This document shows, one piece after another, positions 32,591-44,904 of a stretch of DNA of 64,000 nucleotides. Where the stretch lies: contig OX359245.1 of assembly GCA_947179485.1 (NCBI GenBank), positions 19,207,067 to 19,271,066 of the forward strand, in the 5' to 3' direction. How positions within the stretch are numbered: the first letter of the stretch is position 1; each line of letters opens with the position of its first letter. Made by a program: the position numbers and the translations under genes. Source of the DNA: Allacma fusca. Lineage: Eukaryota; Arthropoda; Collembola; Symphypleona; Sminthuridae. The notes under the pieces are model-generated. The model did no database searches. It saw only the letters and a list, made by a program, of their open reading frames with translations, and was not told the origin of the DNA.

Positions 32591-35239
32591 ATGTCTTGCA
32601 TAATTTGTAACCAATGTTTACAAATAAATAATAATGCATCTGACGAGGTGTGGATAAAAAGTGACCCTGAGAAGTCCAATCATGAAACAATTTTGACACA
32701 TTTTTTCAACTACTTTCACATACATTTACCACTTGCTTCCGAATACTGGACCTTGACCGCAGATGACCTCCCATTCTGTCCCACCTGTGAGTACATGGCA
32801 GGGAAACTTGTTGACCTGAAGGAGAAGCTAGAAATTGTGAAAAATGACTTGGCTGTGACGGAACGTTGGATGAAATCACAAATTAAAAAAATTTCACGTT
32901 CCACCGGATGCAGTGACCTTTCAGACAAACAGTCGAGGGAAGATGCAAGAGTTCAAACGATTCGGGATTTAATTGTGGGACCTGTTATAAGTAAATGGAC
33001 ATGAATATAGATTACTTATCTGGAATATGTTTTATGGTGTTGATTTTTTAAAGTCTAATTAATTTCTTTAGGATTGACAAGGTTACCTAAGACGGAGACC
33101 CGAGTCAGAAATTATAATAACCAGCCGAAAGCTCCTTCAGAAACTGGAGGGAAGAAATATCGAAGATTATCAAGGAAGAAAATAAAGTCTGAGGTTGATA
33201 CAGAGACCTTCTCTAAGCCTGATGTTTTAAATGGTAGTCAGACAGAGCTATGCACAACGGCTGTGGGAATTAAAAAATTAGGGAAAAACAGTCCCAAAAA
33301 GAAAACTGTCACTTCAAGTGAAGGTATCGAAGAAACAAAACCACTGGAGCTGCTGGAGGGGGTTTCAGAAGTTGTAAACTCCAATGAACAAATATTACTT
33401 GATTCGCAAAATGACCCCGACAATTTTACTGATTTGATAGTATTAAAAGGCGAGACTGTGACATTTGAGTTAGCATTTGCCAAAACTGTGGATTCCTCAG
33501 ATTTTAGGGATGAAAATTCAGTAGTTCCAGAACTGGAAATTGTTGAAGAAGTGCCGAGGTTTTGTCATGAAGAGATTGTTGAAGAAGTCCCGAAGTTTTG
33601 TCATGAAGAAATTGTTGGAGGTGATGATATCCTTGATTTGGAAACTGACCCATTGCAAAGTGCTGGTGATTCTGTGGACGAAGATTTTGTGGTGTCCGAA
33701 GGAGAAGAAACCGCAGAAGCTGAAGAAGAGGAACGATCAGATACGGAAACCAAAAAGTATGTTGGTTTAAAACAACAGGGTTCATGTAATCCGTTCTCAA
33801 AACCGGCAAGGGCAATTAAAAAGTTAGAGGGAGAGGACAGATACCTGTATCATGACAAGCTGGAGTTTACAGGGAATCCTACTGTTGGTTACCAATGTAT
33901 TAAGTGCTCAAATGGACATAATTACGCGAATAGGCATGGAATCTATTTACACCTTCGGAATCATTTACGTTGTAAGGACGGAAATCGATATTTACATTTT
34001 TATTTCAAGTTTGTATAATTACTTTTGAAATTTTTAAATACTAGTTTAATATTTTCACAGATCCGGACCGCTCGAAAAAATCACGGACATCGAAAGAGAA
34101 AGTAAAACGAATCGACGGAGAAGATGATAGATACATATTTGATGGTAAATTAGAATTTATGGGAAATGACCAAAGCGGTTACAATTGTTCCTTGTGCCCG
34201 GAATGGACGTTTCCAAACCAGGAACGCGTTTTGCGACACTTTTTAATTCATTTACGAGGTATTTTTTAAACAACAACAAGCAGAGCATTAAAGGATGAAC
34301 GCAAAAATATAATGCAATCCACTTTTGTAAAGCAGCTGTCTGATAAACACACTTTTGTTTTTACAGATACAACTTTGGGCAATACAAATACAAAATGTCC
34401 GATTTGTGGGAAAGTGCTCGTGAGTCCCGGTGGATTAAAAAACCATATAAAAGCTCATGACGACAGTTCCAAGCTAATTTGCGAAGTCTGTGGTAAATAT
34501 TGCAAAACTGTTAAGGCTCTGGGATGTCATATGAGGTTTAATCACGGGAAAGTGGAATTCCATGAGTGTGACATTTGTGGAAAGAAAATCCGGGGAGATG
34601 ATTCCCACCTACGGAGTCATAAGAATAGTGTGCATTTGAAGTTGAAGAAATGGTGTTGTGAATTTTGTGGAAAAGGTAAGTAATCAATCTTGGCACGAAA
34701 ATATGTTCAAATAAACAAAATATAATAAAATGCTGTAGCCTATACTATACTTATATATAAAATAACAGAATTCCGTTGGTTTAAGTCATTATTGATTAGC
34801 CTTTTTATAATTTATGAGCTAAGATAGTTTAACATTTTAATTAATAAATCGAATGAAACACATTTTTACAGGATTTTCGTATGGTCCTAGTCTTCAAAGA
34901 CATCTCTTGTCTGCAGCTCATTCCTCTGAAAAGCAATACAGTTGTGATGTTTGTGGGGAGCAGTTTAGACATTTATTATCCAAGATCAAACATATGCGTA
35001 GGTTCCATAGTCAGCCCTCAGATAATGCATCAGCAACTCAGCAGCCGGATTCTGAGGTTCAAGACTCTGATGAGGACGTAGGGCTGAAATCCCTACGCTG
35101 CAAGCTTTGCGGGTTAAAATATCAACGAAATTGTCATCTCACTCGGCATCTAGCTCAGATTCATGGAGTTGTTAGTGAGAAAAAACAACCCAAACTTGGA
35201 AAGCGGCAAGCGAAAGCAGTAACTGTGACGGATACCTAA
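32591..35239 (+). CDS. ZAD-like C2H2 zinc-finger protein E, with duplicated exon
   Basis: Five exons: 32591-32990, 33072-33971, 34061-34258, 34367-34675, 34872-35239; all phase 1; 724 residues. ZAD-like domain with Cys 3/6 and 63/66. The acidic linker contains two copies of a 12-residue repeat (EIVEEVPxFCHE) and a partial third, then DEDFVVSEGEE. The module that normally ends exon 2 (YLYHDKLEFTGN, then CxxC) occurs there and again in the extra exon 34061-34258 (YIFDGKLEFMGN, then CxxC). The second copy's Cys/His set looks complete. Exons 4-5 encode six C2H2 fingers; the final finger is present, but the HHINVKGLxWK tail is replaced by a Lys-rich end. The duplicated exon is symmetric (phase 1-1), so it adds a domain without a frame change. 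Confidence 0.85.
33536..33619 (+). repeat. coding tandem repeat, 36-bp unit
   Basis: Units 33536-33571 and 33572-33607 plus a partial third, encoding EIVEEVPxFCHE each time. Unique to gene E in this family, so probably a recent slippage or unequal-exchange event in the linker. Confidence 0.85.
34061..34258 (+). repeat. duplicated module exon within gene E
   Basis: 198 bp, flanked by CACAG and GTATTT splice sites. Its product repeats the end of exon 2: GEDxRY, a KLEFxGN core, GYxCxxC and a terminal HLR before the splice. The two copies have diverged in most other positions. Confidence 0.8.
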
Positions 35240-36248
35240 GCAGTTGCCTCTTCTTTTTTGTATTTTAAATAGTTTATAGTTATGTCGTGTAGATCATGGA
35301 AACATATCGTGTCATATATTCCGTAATAAGAACCGTTAAATATACTCTACTTTACTTCACGTTATTTACCATTCATGCTGGTACCGCAACTATTGACGTC
35401 GGTCAAATAAAATACATGAAACGCGAATGAAAATATTGAAATACATTTTAGAAAAACTGGATGCACTTTTTTACGAATAGGGGTCTTAAAGTTTCATTGG
35501 GCACTCCCTTTTGCGGACTTTGGAGAGGTCAAATGATTTGACCTGGTGGAACTGAATCTGCTAAATAAACTGTTAATTAATTAATTCATCCATTGGTTCA
35601 AGTGGCAAATATTACAACCAGGGGCGGATTTACGGGATGGCCCACCCTGGCCCGGCCAGGGTAAAAAATTTAGGGCCAGGTTAAACAAAACATTGACTAA
35701 GGCCCTCAGATTGCAGATATCATGTGTAAAGGCCCACAAATCAATTTTGAGGGTTAGGGCCAGGGTAAAAACTATTTTATTAATCCACCCCTGATTACAA
35801 CACTTTGTATATAATTAGATATCTATTCGTTTAGTTATTATTTATTATGTACTAACTGTAGGGCCTAATAGATAGTAATGACTATATGATGGCTATATAT
35901 TTTCTAATGGTGTATTTTCTCCGCAGATAATTAATTAAACGTCATCATCAGTTGTTAGTTTTTGTAATTTTAAAATCGTAACTCAAGGAGATACATAATA
36001 ACTAATGTTACTATCACGGACAAAATGTTTTTGCATTTCTGCATGTTCAGTAATGTTTTTAAAACAACTTTCAATAAGTTTACCTTACTATTATTTCTGC
36101 CGCTGTAAAAATTTGATTCGCGTTTCCGACTTTTATCATGACTTAAAATCAGCAAAAAGTTATGAGCTGTAAATGCAACACGAAGTACTCTTTTAATGCA
36201 GCAAAAACAAAACTAGTTTTATAAAAGTGCGGAACCTACCAATACAAA
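35240..36248. other. intergenic with a MITE
   Basis: 3' UTR of gene E, then the hAT-type MITE at 35619-35793, then AT-rich sequence up to the coiled-coil gene. Confidence 0.6.
35619..35793. mobile_element. hAT-type MITE, 175 bp, with 8-bp TSD
   Basis: Same family, orientation and length as 13003-13177. Ends are CAGGGGCGGATTTA and TTAATCCACCCCTG. Perfect 8-bp target duplication ATTACAAC at 35611-35618 and 35794-35801. The two copies differ by scattered substitutions but no obvious large indel. Confidence 0.9.
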
Positions 36249-37364
36249 ATGTCAGCAGCAACGTCACCTGCCATAAATATCAATGAGAATTCATTCTGGT
36301 CATCAGCTATAAAACATCAAAAATTGCTAGAGAACTGGCAAAAGGAACTCGCTTTTCAAACGACCAGATTTTTTCAAAACGTTGACGAGTTCCAAATTTT
36401 TGTGCAACAAGCTGAAGTACATTTACAAAAACAACAGCGTCACCTGCAGCAAGAATCTCAAGCATTAGCAAATGTTCAAGGTTGCTTTCATTTAATCCTG
36501 TGTAGAATTGAAAATATTCTAGAAATTAAGGTAATTTGACAACCTTAAAATATGATGACAAAATGAAAGCTAATTAATTAATGCATACAAAAATTAGAAA
36601 AATAGAATTGAAATCCGAAAAATCCAATGTATTTTAACCAGAAGATCCAAAATGCTGAGCTTGATTCCCCTTTTATTGACCGACTGACCGAAATTTTAAG
36701 AAAAATACATGAAAATCAGAGTACAATGGAGGAATCAATGGAAGAAAAAAATAATTTAAAAGCTGCATTGAAATACTTCTGGACTCGAGATGAAAAATTG
36801 CATTCATTGTCCAACAAGCTGAAGTGGCTATCAACGGAACTGGAATCTGTCATAAATCAGTCAGATGAAGTGTGTCCTTCAAACTTGGAATTTGAAGATG
36901 TAGAAAGCACAACTACCCCAATTGAAAACATCAAGGGTTTATTACAGGAAGCTCATGAAGATTTAGAATCTTACTGTACTCATCGACGGAATAGGGACAA
37001 CGAACTTTTTAAAAGAAATTATATTCGATTTAAACGAAGTAACTGTGAAGCCCTAAACCAGTTCTTAAATCTAGTGGAGAAAGAACTTTTTCATTTATGG
37101 ATCCAGGAAGATAGAAATAAATTAAGCTACAATTCAAAGTATAAATCCACACTGGTTCAAACTGAGCCTGAAAATCCTGGAATGATAAATAAACCACAAG
37201 GAAATGTTTTCAATACACAAGAAAACGATATACATTGGAATGAATTTGAAAAGAACGCAGAGAGCAAGGAATCAAAATCGGTTCAATCGAATTCATGGTC
37301 TCCCATTTCAAGACCCAACGCAAATGTGATCAAATTTACTAACCCTTTTAAACATATTCTTTAA
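36249..37364 (+). CDS. coiled-coil protein, possibly Nup62/Nsp1-like
   Basis: Two exons, 36249-36530 and 36642-37364, phase 0; 334 residues. The protein is rich in Gln, Glu, Lys and Leu with long heptad-like helices (about residues 20-95 and 100-180) and a polar tail. The segment LLENWQKELAFQ, with FF about five residues on, resembles the start of the Nup62/Nsp1 C-terminal coiled coil (a Trp, then EL and Q, then an aromatic), which assembles the central nuclear-pore channel. There is no FG-repeat region, so this is only a tentative link. It could be any coiled-coil protein. In-frame TAA at 37362-37364 was taken as the end; open exons further right (37449-37806) might belong to another isoform. 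Confidence 0.6.
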
Positions 37365-37448
37365 AGGTTACTGCTGGTATAGCGAGTCTACTCTGTAAAA
37401 AGCTATTAAATAAAAAAATAATGCATTTATTTCTATTGTATTTCCCAG

Positions 37449-37806
37449 ACGCCCGAATCTGAGTGTGAGGAATCTTTTCTCACTTGTCCAAATTCGTCTA
37501 ACACCACGGACCTCCATCTTTGCAGAGGAAGTTGTCATAACCAATGCAATAATACAAGTAAGCCCAATTTTTAAAGGGAAAAAATTCGTAAATAATTTCT
37601 GTTACATTATATTGAAAATTGTGAACTGAGTCTTAAAATTTGCCATCCATTTATGATCACATTAATTATTTTTAGCTCCAAAAATGGGCAGGGAAGAAAT
37701 GCAGAAGCTTGTAAGTCAGAAATTACGTGGAAATGAAGATCTCTTGCATCCGCTCCTAAACCCTCCTGTTACTGATTTGTTAGGTTGGGGAGACTGGAGA
37801 CAATAA
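37449..37806 (+). CDS. two orphan exons, possible alternative 3' end of the coiled-coil gene
   Basis: Exons 37449-37557 and 37676-37806 join in phase 1 (A|CT) and remain open to TAA at 37804-37806. The first is Cys-rich (CEESFLTC, then CRGSCHNQC); the second is Lys/Leu-rich and ends in GWGDWRQ. An upstream partner needs a phase-0 donor; exon 36642-37364 has only weak phase-0 donors before its stop, and the better GT at 37367 comes after the TAA. They could be an alternative end or a separate small gene. Confidence 0.35.
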
Positions 37807-38616
37807 TTTCCCCTACAGTACTTAGATAGTGCGGCTGGAGATATATAATTGCAATTAATAATCATTTTGTTTCATAAATTCTTAGTTAAAATGATCTTTT
37901 CATAGAAATAAAAGTGCTAAATAAAGAGATTAATTTTTTTAAGACATGTACCTCGAATAATTATAATAACATGGTGGCAGACAGGCACACATCCAGAATA
38001 CGAACTTTCAGCCACTTCGCCCCTAATCACTCCAAAATGGTATAAGTGCACAGCGTATGACGTCCTTGAATCTGGACTGCCAATGAAGGAATGAAATAAT
38101 TGTTGGAGGGAATGTCTCCTGTACAAAAATCAAGTATCGGAAATTGCACACAGAAAGCCATTGACTATCATTCCCAGTTCCCAGGGCACAGGGGTGAGTA
38201 CTTCGGAAATTAGTTATAATTCCGAACGCTGACTCCCTTTAAGGTTCAAAAACTGTCTTTATTTTAGTAAACATTGAACTACAAAAATAATTAACATTAG
38301 TGAATTTAGCATTATTAAATTAGTTTTGCCTCATTGGTTTTTTATGTCGAGCTCATTCATGAAAGTACTTAAGAGAATAATATTATTTCAGTGATTCTTT
38401 TGCAAGTGTGGTAAGTTAATTGTGTCCTTGTAATGTTCTAATTTCCTCTTGTTTAAGCTGCAGTTTAGTCATACAAGTTTTGGAAGAAATGAAGGAGAGA
38501 ATAAATGTGTGAAGGCATTTCATTAAATTAACAAGTGATTTATAGAAACAATAATGGTTTAATGTAGGTTTTGTGTGTCCTTTAATTTTATTTTGCTATA
38601 GAGGCCGTCAGTCAGT
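37807..38616. other. intergenic, no gene seen
   Basis: Spacer before gene F. Around 37985-38030 it shares CACTTCGCCCCTAA and some flanking sequence with 52060-52110, which may mark an old repeat. Confidence 0.5.
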
Positions 38617-40894
38617 ATGCCTTGCATAATTTGTGATCAAAATGTGACCCTTGGGGATGCTAAGGACCATTTCGATGAGATCGAAACGGGTGAAAGCAGC
38701 AGGAAATATATTTTACTCAATTTCTGTCGTCATTTCCAAATCAACTTCAGCGTTCCATCTGAGCAGTGGGATTTGATCCCGGAAGACCTCAAGTTCTGTG
38801 GGGAATGTCAGACAATGGCGGAAAAACTGGTGGAATTGACTGTTAACCTGGAAATATTGAAAAGAGAATTGTCAGATGTGGAAGGTTGGGTGAAGGCTCG
38901 AATCAAAAACATTTCAGCACTTCAGCTAAATCGGAGTACCTTGAAAGCTTGGAAAAGTGAGAACTCCGGGGTCGAGGCTATTAGGGACATCATTGTTGGA
39001 CCTGTTTTGAGTAATTAAGAATGTTATTGTGTCTATTTAATTTAGTGTTTATTCATTTATGGGTTTGAAATAGTTACTGGACGTACATTATTGTTTTGGT
39101 ATTTACTTTGACAGGACTCCCGAGGGTGCCCATTACCACTACTGTCACAAATTTCCTGGCTCCGATTTCTGTCAAAACGGAAAGTGCTGGTGCTGATGAG
39201 GGACTTTTAAATAACTACTCTCCGGGCAGTAATTACAGTAGCCCTGGTTATGAAATAGTTGAAATCAAGGAAGAAGGGCTTAATTCGCAGAAAAAAACTA
39301 GAAAGAAACGAGGGAAATATTTGAAAAAGTCCAAGCGAGCAGCTCAACCAGAATTTAAAATAAGGACGAAGATATCAGCTATGAAAAACCAGCCAAAAAC
39401 TTCTTCTTGCGAAGAGCTTACTGAGGATGTTCAAATGGACCATGTCTCAAACGAAGTTTTGAAGCAAGAGGCTGTCGAAAACGCTACTTTTGATTCTGGC
39501 TTGAATGATGAATTCTTAAGACCACGGCGAGCCAGGAAGTCTAAATTACTAAAGTCGGAATCTTTCAGTGAAGATGATATTGACGATAGTAAGGGGGAGG
39601 AAGGTGGAAACGCTTCAACAATTCATGACGATGACAGCTGCAACGAAGATGGTCTCTTACAGGATGGCGACTATTTTGAAGACGATGACGATGAAGACTT
39701 TATTCCACCGGATGAAGCTGATGCTGATGGAAATGTTTCCGAAGATAAGAAATTGGAATCAAAAATTAAAAGCTCGCTTCGAGCGAAAAATTCTCAAATA
39801 GACAGGAAGTCAGTTGTATTAACGAAAGTTACCAATTTGGGAAATGACAGGTATCTTTATGGGGATCATTTGGAGTTTACTGGAAATTTGAAAGAGGGCT
39901 TTAAATGTTCCCTGTGCACAAAAGATCATGTTTTTCGATTGAGACGGCACATTTGTACGCATTTGAGGGAGAAGCATTTGAGGGGTAAGGTTGATTATTC
40001 CGGTATATATATATGTATTGTTACGTTCGGATGATTCAAGTACATACTAATATAAATCATTGTCACAAACAGAACGCAAAAGCTTTGTCTGCCAGTTCTG
40101 TGGTAAAAGCCTTGGATCTGATGCTAGCTTAAAGTATCACCTGCAATCTCACAATGACAGCAGCGACGCTGTTTGTGAAGTATGCGGTAAAGTCTGCAAA
40201 GGTGCAATGGCGTTGGTAAACCACGTGAAAGTGACGCACGGGAAAGATTGTTCCGGGGTTTGCGAAATTTGCGGTGCAAGATTTAAGTACAAGAACCGTC
40301 TAAATGATCACGTAAAAACTGTGCACCTTAAGGAAAAACGATATTTTTGTGAAATATGTGGAAGAGGTATTTTATAAGAAGATATTTATAATATACACAT
40401 ATTTAACTCAAAACTGTATTGTCCTTTTGAACCGAGCTAAATTACTATAAACAATTATCAATTCTGTAGGATTTTACGGAAAATATCAGATGAAAATCCA
40501 TATTGAAGAGACTCACTCAACTGTGAAACAATTTACTTGCAAACTTTGCGGCGAAAAATTTCGTCAGAGGAGTAGCTGGTGGCGACACATGGCAGTATTC
40601 CATAATAGCCGGCCGTCAGGCTTAAATGCAGTTGATGTTCAATCGAAATATGGGAAAGATGAATCTGCAGAACAGAAATCTGGGGATCCAGATCTGCGTT
40701 GTAAATTCTGTGGATTGCAGTACAATCGCCATAACAATTTGACCCGTCATCTTAAGCAAATTCATCACATAAATGTGAAAGGTTTGTCATGGAAGAATCG
40801 CCCGCCCAAAAGGCTTCTTGAGCAAATAACGCTGTTGCCTGAGGCGTTGGGCGAATTATCTTACTCCGACGAAGGAAATTTCACGAACTCGTGA
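38617..40894 (+). CDS. ZAD-like C2H2 zinc-finger protein F
   Basis: Four exons: 38617-39010, 39115-39984, 40073-40366, 40470-40894; all phase 1; 660 residues. ZAD-like domain with Cys 3/6 and 61/64 and a WDL motif. The linker has a basic part, then a long acidic run with DEDFIPPDE, then a KLESKIKSSLRAKN block that closely matches genes C and G, then the module YLYGDHLEFTGNLKEGFKC. Three fingers in exon 3 and three in exon 4 (one split by the intron). The last finger block reads CKFCGLQYNRHNNLTRH and continues to HHINVKGLSWK. A short acidic tail ends the protein. It is closest in layout to G, its right-hand neighbour in the same orientation, suggesting a recent tandem pair. Confidence 0.87.
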
Positions 40895-42445
40895 AATTTC
40901 AGTCTGACAAATTTTGAAAGAAATCGATTTAACTGTAGTTAGACCCTCTCGAATTATATTATGTGTTTATTTTATGTAACAAGTGTATACGTAGTAATTA
41001 TATTTAGTAGTTGAATGTAATACTAGAAGCTTCTTGTTAACTTACAGTATTATTGTAGTACGTGTCATAGCTAAATATGAGAGATCGTAAACTTAAGGTT
41101 GTAATGGCCGACGCCACATTATTGACCTGAATATGCATATATACTTATATATATATAATTATTGTAGTAATTAAAATATAAAAGTACGAGACCTGGAACC
41201 TGTGACAACCCAAAACCATCCACCCCTTTTGAAGACTTGTTGTCCCAGCTATATCCAATCCCTAAAAGCATTTTTTTTTCAGAAGAGACCGTAACATTTT
41301 TTCATTGATCAACATTATTTGACCTTTGTTTATACAAAAATTCAAAAGGCCAGGGTCTCACCACTTTGAACCGGTGATAAAGTAAAAAACATGAAGAATA
41401 TGGTATTTTGAAAATATATTTTAAATACATCCTTCGATTCTCTTTTAAACTGTAGCAACGCTGATAAAGTAGTTTTAGAAATAGGGGTTTCGCAGGCTAC
41501 AGAGATTTATGATTTTGTACAAAATGTCTTGGCATTTTTAAATTGCCACGCGACACAATATTGCATGTACGTTAATATTATAGAAAGCAACAGTAACCTT
41601 TGCTATCACAAAACCAAGAGTTTGGAAATAATTTTTTTTCTTGTCACCGTCCCCCCAAAGTCAATATTTCTAAAGTAATATTATGTACAAATATATTTAA
41701 AGCTATCACAGCTTGAAGTAAAAGAAACTATGGCAGTAAGTATCTGCTTGTACTGTGTATTTCCACAATGATGTAACTTGTAAAAACACAAATGCTTTCA
41801 ATACTGCAACAAGTTTAGGTTGTGATTGGGAAACACTTTTGTAATTATTAGAATAAAAACTAGCTCAAAAATTAATTGCTTTAACGTTCAGGAATACATT
41901 CTACAATCCTACAACCATACCATGTCGAATATACTAAACCATTGCAGTTTTTGTAACATTTGTTCTAATATTTTCCGCAAGCCTCAAAGTACTTACTTAA
42001 ATCAAATTGACAATTCCAGTGTAGTGATTGAGATTGCAATGGACTGAATGATTTATTTATTCCATTTTGCTAATATCATTTGAATTGTATTTACTTCATT
42101 TGGCTAATATTAATTTAATTGCAATTAGTCCATTTTGCTAATAATTTTTATTGCATTGAGTCCATGAGTTATTAGTTCTAATTTTAAAAACAAATAAATT
42201 GTCCATAATAATTTCTACAGTTATACTTGAATTACTCAAATCCAATCCCAAGGTCAAGAAAAAGTTGGCGGGAGGGTAAAAAAGATCATTGAGCTTTGAG
42301 ATCAAGAATTTTGGACAAAAACAACAAACCCTGAACGCGTGAACGAACAGAGCTAGAGCTAATCCTTGTTTTATTTCAATTAACGTTGACTTAAATACTA
42401 AATTACAACAAATTCCAATGAAACGGACCAAACGGAAATAGCAAA
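40895..42445. other. 3' UTR of gene F and spacer
   Basis: AT-rich, with short open frames that show no coding features. Several TTTGCTAATAT-like repeats occur near 42060-42140. No gene recognised. Confidence 0.55.
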
Positions 42446-44904
42446 ATGGCTTGTATACTTTGCAACAGAGAATTATTTCAAACTGAAGGCTTCGAAATGA
42501 AATTTGACCCAGCCAAGAAAAACATTTCAAATAGGCACAAATTTATTTTGCAGAGTTTTTGTCGTTATTTCCAAATGAAATTGCCCCTGGCCTTCGTCAA
42601 ATGGGACTTGACCCAGGAGCACTTCCCGTTTTGCGAACCATGTCAAAAAATCGCAGAGAGGCTTGTCAAGCTAAATAGACAGCTAGAAATTTTGAAGGGG
42701 GAGCTAAAGCTTGTGGAAAGTTTGGTCCGTTCAAAAATAAACAAAATTTCTACAAAATATCAGAATGTTCCGAAGACATGGGCAAGCCCTGACTCCAGAA
42801 TTCAAACTGTGAGGGATGTTATTATGGGTCCTCGAATTGGTAAACACAAATTTAAACAAATATTTATGCCCAAGAACAATTTAATATTATTATTCGAAAA
42901 GTTGGAACTCACATATTTGTGGTAATTTATTTGTGTTGCATAGAATTAACGAGAGCCTCTTTTGCACCTGTCACTGATTCTGTTGTGATTAAAGTGGAGC
43001 CCCTAATTTTCCAAGATGATGCTTATGAAGATTTTGATTGTTTTGAGGAGAACGTCATTCCTGAGGGAGCTTGTGACGGTATGGAAGAAACATCTCCAGG
43101 GAAAATAATTCAAAAAAAGCAGACGAAAGTGATTCGTAAAAGGACCGCCAGGAAAAGAGCCAAGGTTTCTAAGGTTTCCACGAAAAACTCGAAGAGAGGT
43201 CGGAAGATAGTAGGAGGTCAACAGTCAGGAACGTCTGATTGTCATAGCGATGGAAATGAATTACTTATGAACGTTGACATGGTTCAAGTAGATCCGGGAA
43301 TTCAAATTGAGGAACAATCTGATGTCATTCCAGAAAAACAGTCGAGGCGATGCGCCCAGCGAAGTTCAAAAATCAAAACAAAATTTGTAACTAACTTCAG
43401 AGATCTTGGGGCCTTTGATGAACCCACTGATGATTGTAATTATGAAGACGAAAGCGATTTACATGATGAGGGTGAGTTCGAGGATGATCCCAGAGACGAA
43501 GATTTTGTTTTGCCAGATGATGCGGAGGATACTTTAGCGGTTGATAGTAAGCTCAATTCGAGAATCGAAGGGAGTCTTCGAGCAAACGTTCGCCGTAAGG
43601 AGGAAATTCCAGTTCCGAAATCGTATTATGTACCAAAGGTGGTGACTCGTTTAGAAGGGGACAAGTACTTATATAAAGAGCATAAGTTCCGTGGAAATAA
43701 AACCTACGGTTTTAAATGTTGTGAGTGCAGTTCTGGGCATGTTTTTCGAAAGCGCAAGCAGGTTTTGTTACACATTAGGGAAGTTCATACGGCAGGTATG
43801 TAACTCGAATATAGTTTGACTTTCATACTACTTAGAATTTTTAGGAATAATTGTTTATAGCAGCTGTTGCTTGTTTAATTAAAGACTAAACGGAAGGGAA
43901 TACAAATCTCAATTAATTTTGTTTTTGTTGTAGTCCCGGGCAGCTCAATTTGCCCAACTTGTGGGAAGTCGTTTTCTTCAGTAATGAGGATGCGTTCACA
44001 TAAGAGAGTTCACGACGTCTCGGATGCTGTCGCCAGTATATGTGAATTATGTGGGAAAGATTTCAAAGGAGAGCAAGCCTTAAAGCATCACATTGCATTT
44101 GTTCACGAGAAGGAATCTACAGAAATGTGTGAAATATGTGGGAAGAAATTTAAAACTAAAACTATGTTGAAAGCCCATGTGACGTCAGTACATTTTCAAG
44201 AGAAAATATGTTTTTGTGAGATTTGTGGGAAAGGTACGACTTTTTGCTATTTATTCCGATGACACTCCAGAGTTGAGGTTATTTTACTAAACGTACTTAC
44301 TGGAGTGATTTAATTGTAACCTTGTATAGGTTTCAGAAGTAAGAGCTCCTTAAAGATGCATCTACAGTCAACACACGATACCGAGTCCCGTTTCGCCTGT
44401 GACTACTGTGGCCAGCGGTTTCGACGGAAACCTCACTGGAAGAGACATGTTCAGCAGTTTCATAGTGAACCTCCTCAAATAAAAGCAGCTCGAGAATCTG
44501 TACCTGCAGACGAAGAAATTTCTGTAGACAACGAAGAGGAAGCTGTCGGAGATGTCAGTTTGCGATGCAAATACTGTGGAAAACAGTACAATCGGCACAA
44601 CAATCTGACTCGACATCTTTTGCAAATCCATCATATTAATGTAAAAGGTTTGTCTTGGAAACAAGGTGCACCGCGTAAGCTTCTGGCGAAAGTCACACCT
44701 CAACCTGATGCTGTAGTGAAAAACTCATTGCTTACTCTGAGTCAATCCTCAATACTTGTTACTACTACTGAGAACCCAAATAACGAAGAAAGGAAAGAGT
44801 CTATTGAAATAAGTTCCTCTACAACATTTAATGCTCCTGAACAATTAAGTGAAATGTCTGTGCCGACTGTAGACGAGCCCGGTAGAGTCGAACCGTGGTA
44901 TTAA
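42446..44904 (+). CDS. ZAD-like C2H2 zinc-finger protein G
   Basis: Four exons: 42446-42839, 42944-43795, 43934-44233, 44330-44904; all phase 1; 706 residues. ZAD-like domain with Cys 3/6 and 63/66, FCRYF and WDL; the exon ends in MGPRIG instead of the usual GPxLS. The linker has a Lys/Arg-rich region, then DEDFVLPDD at 43495-43521, then KLNSRIEGSLRAN and the module YLYKEHKFRGNKTYGFKC. Six C2H2 fingers, the last in the conserved block (CKYCGKQYNRHNNLTRH, HHINVKGLSWK). A Ser/Thr/Glu tail of about 85 residues resembles that of gene C. An AATAAA signal lies 15 bases after the stop (44919-44924), implying a very short 3' UTR. Confidence 0.88.

Noticed and set aside
42138-42530. 130-codon minus-strand open frame overlapping the start of gene G
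   Set aside because: It runs antisense over the ZAD-like exon, whose plus-strand frame is conserved in six paralogues.
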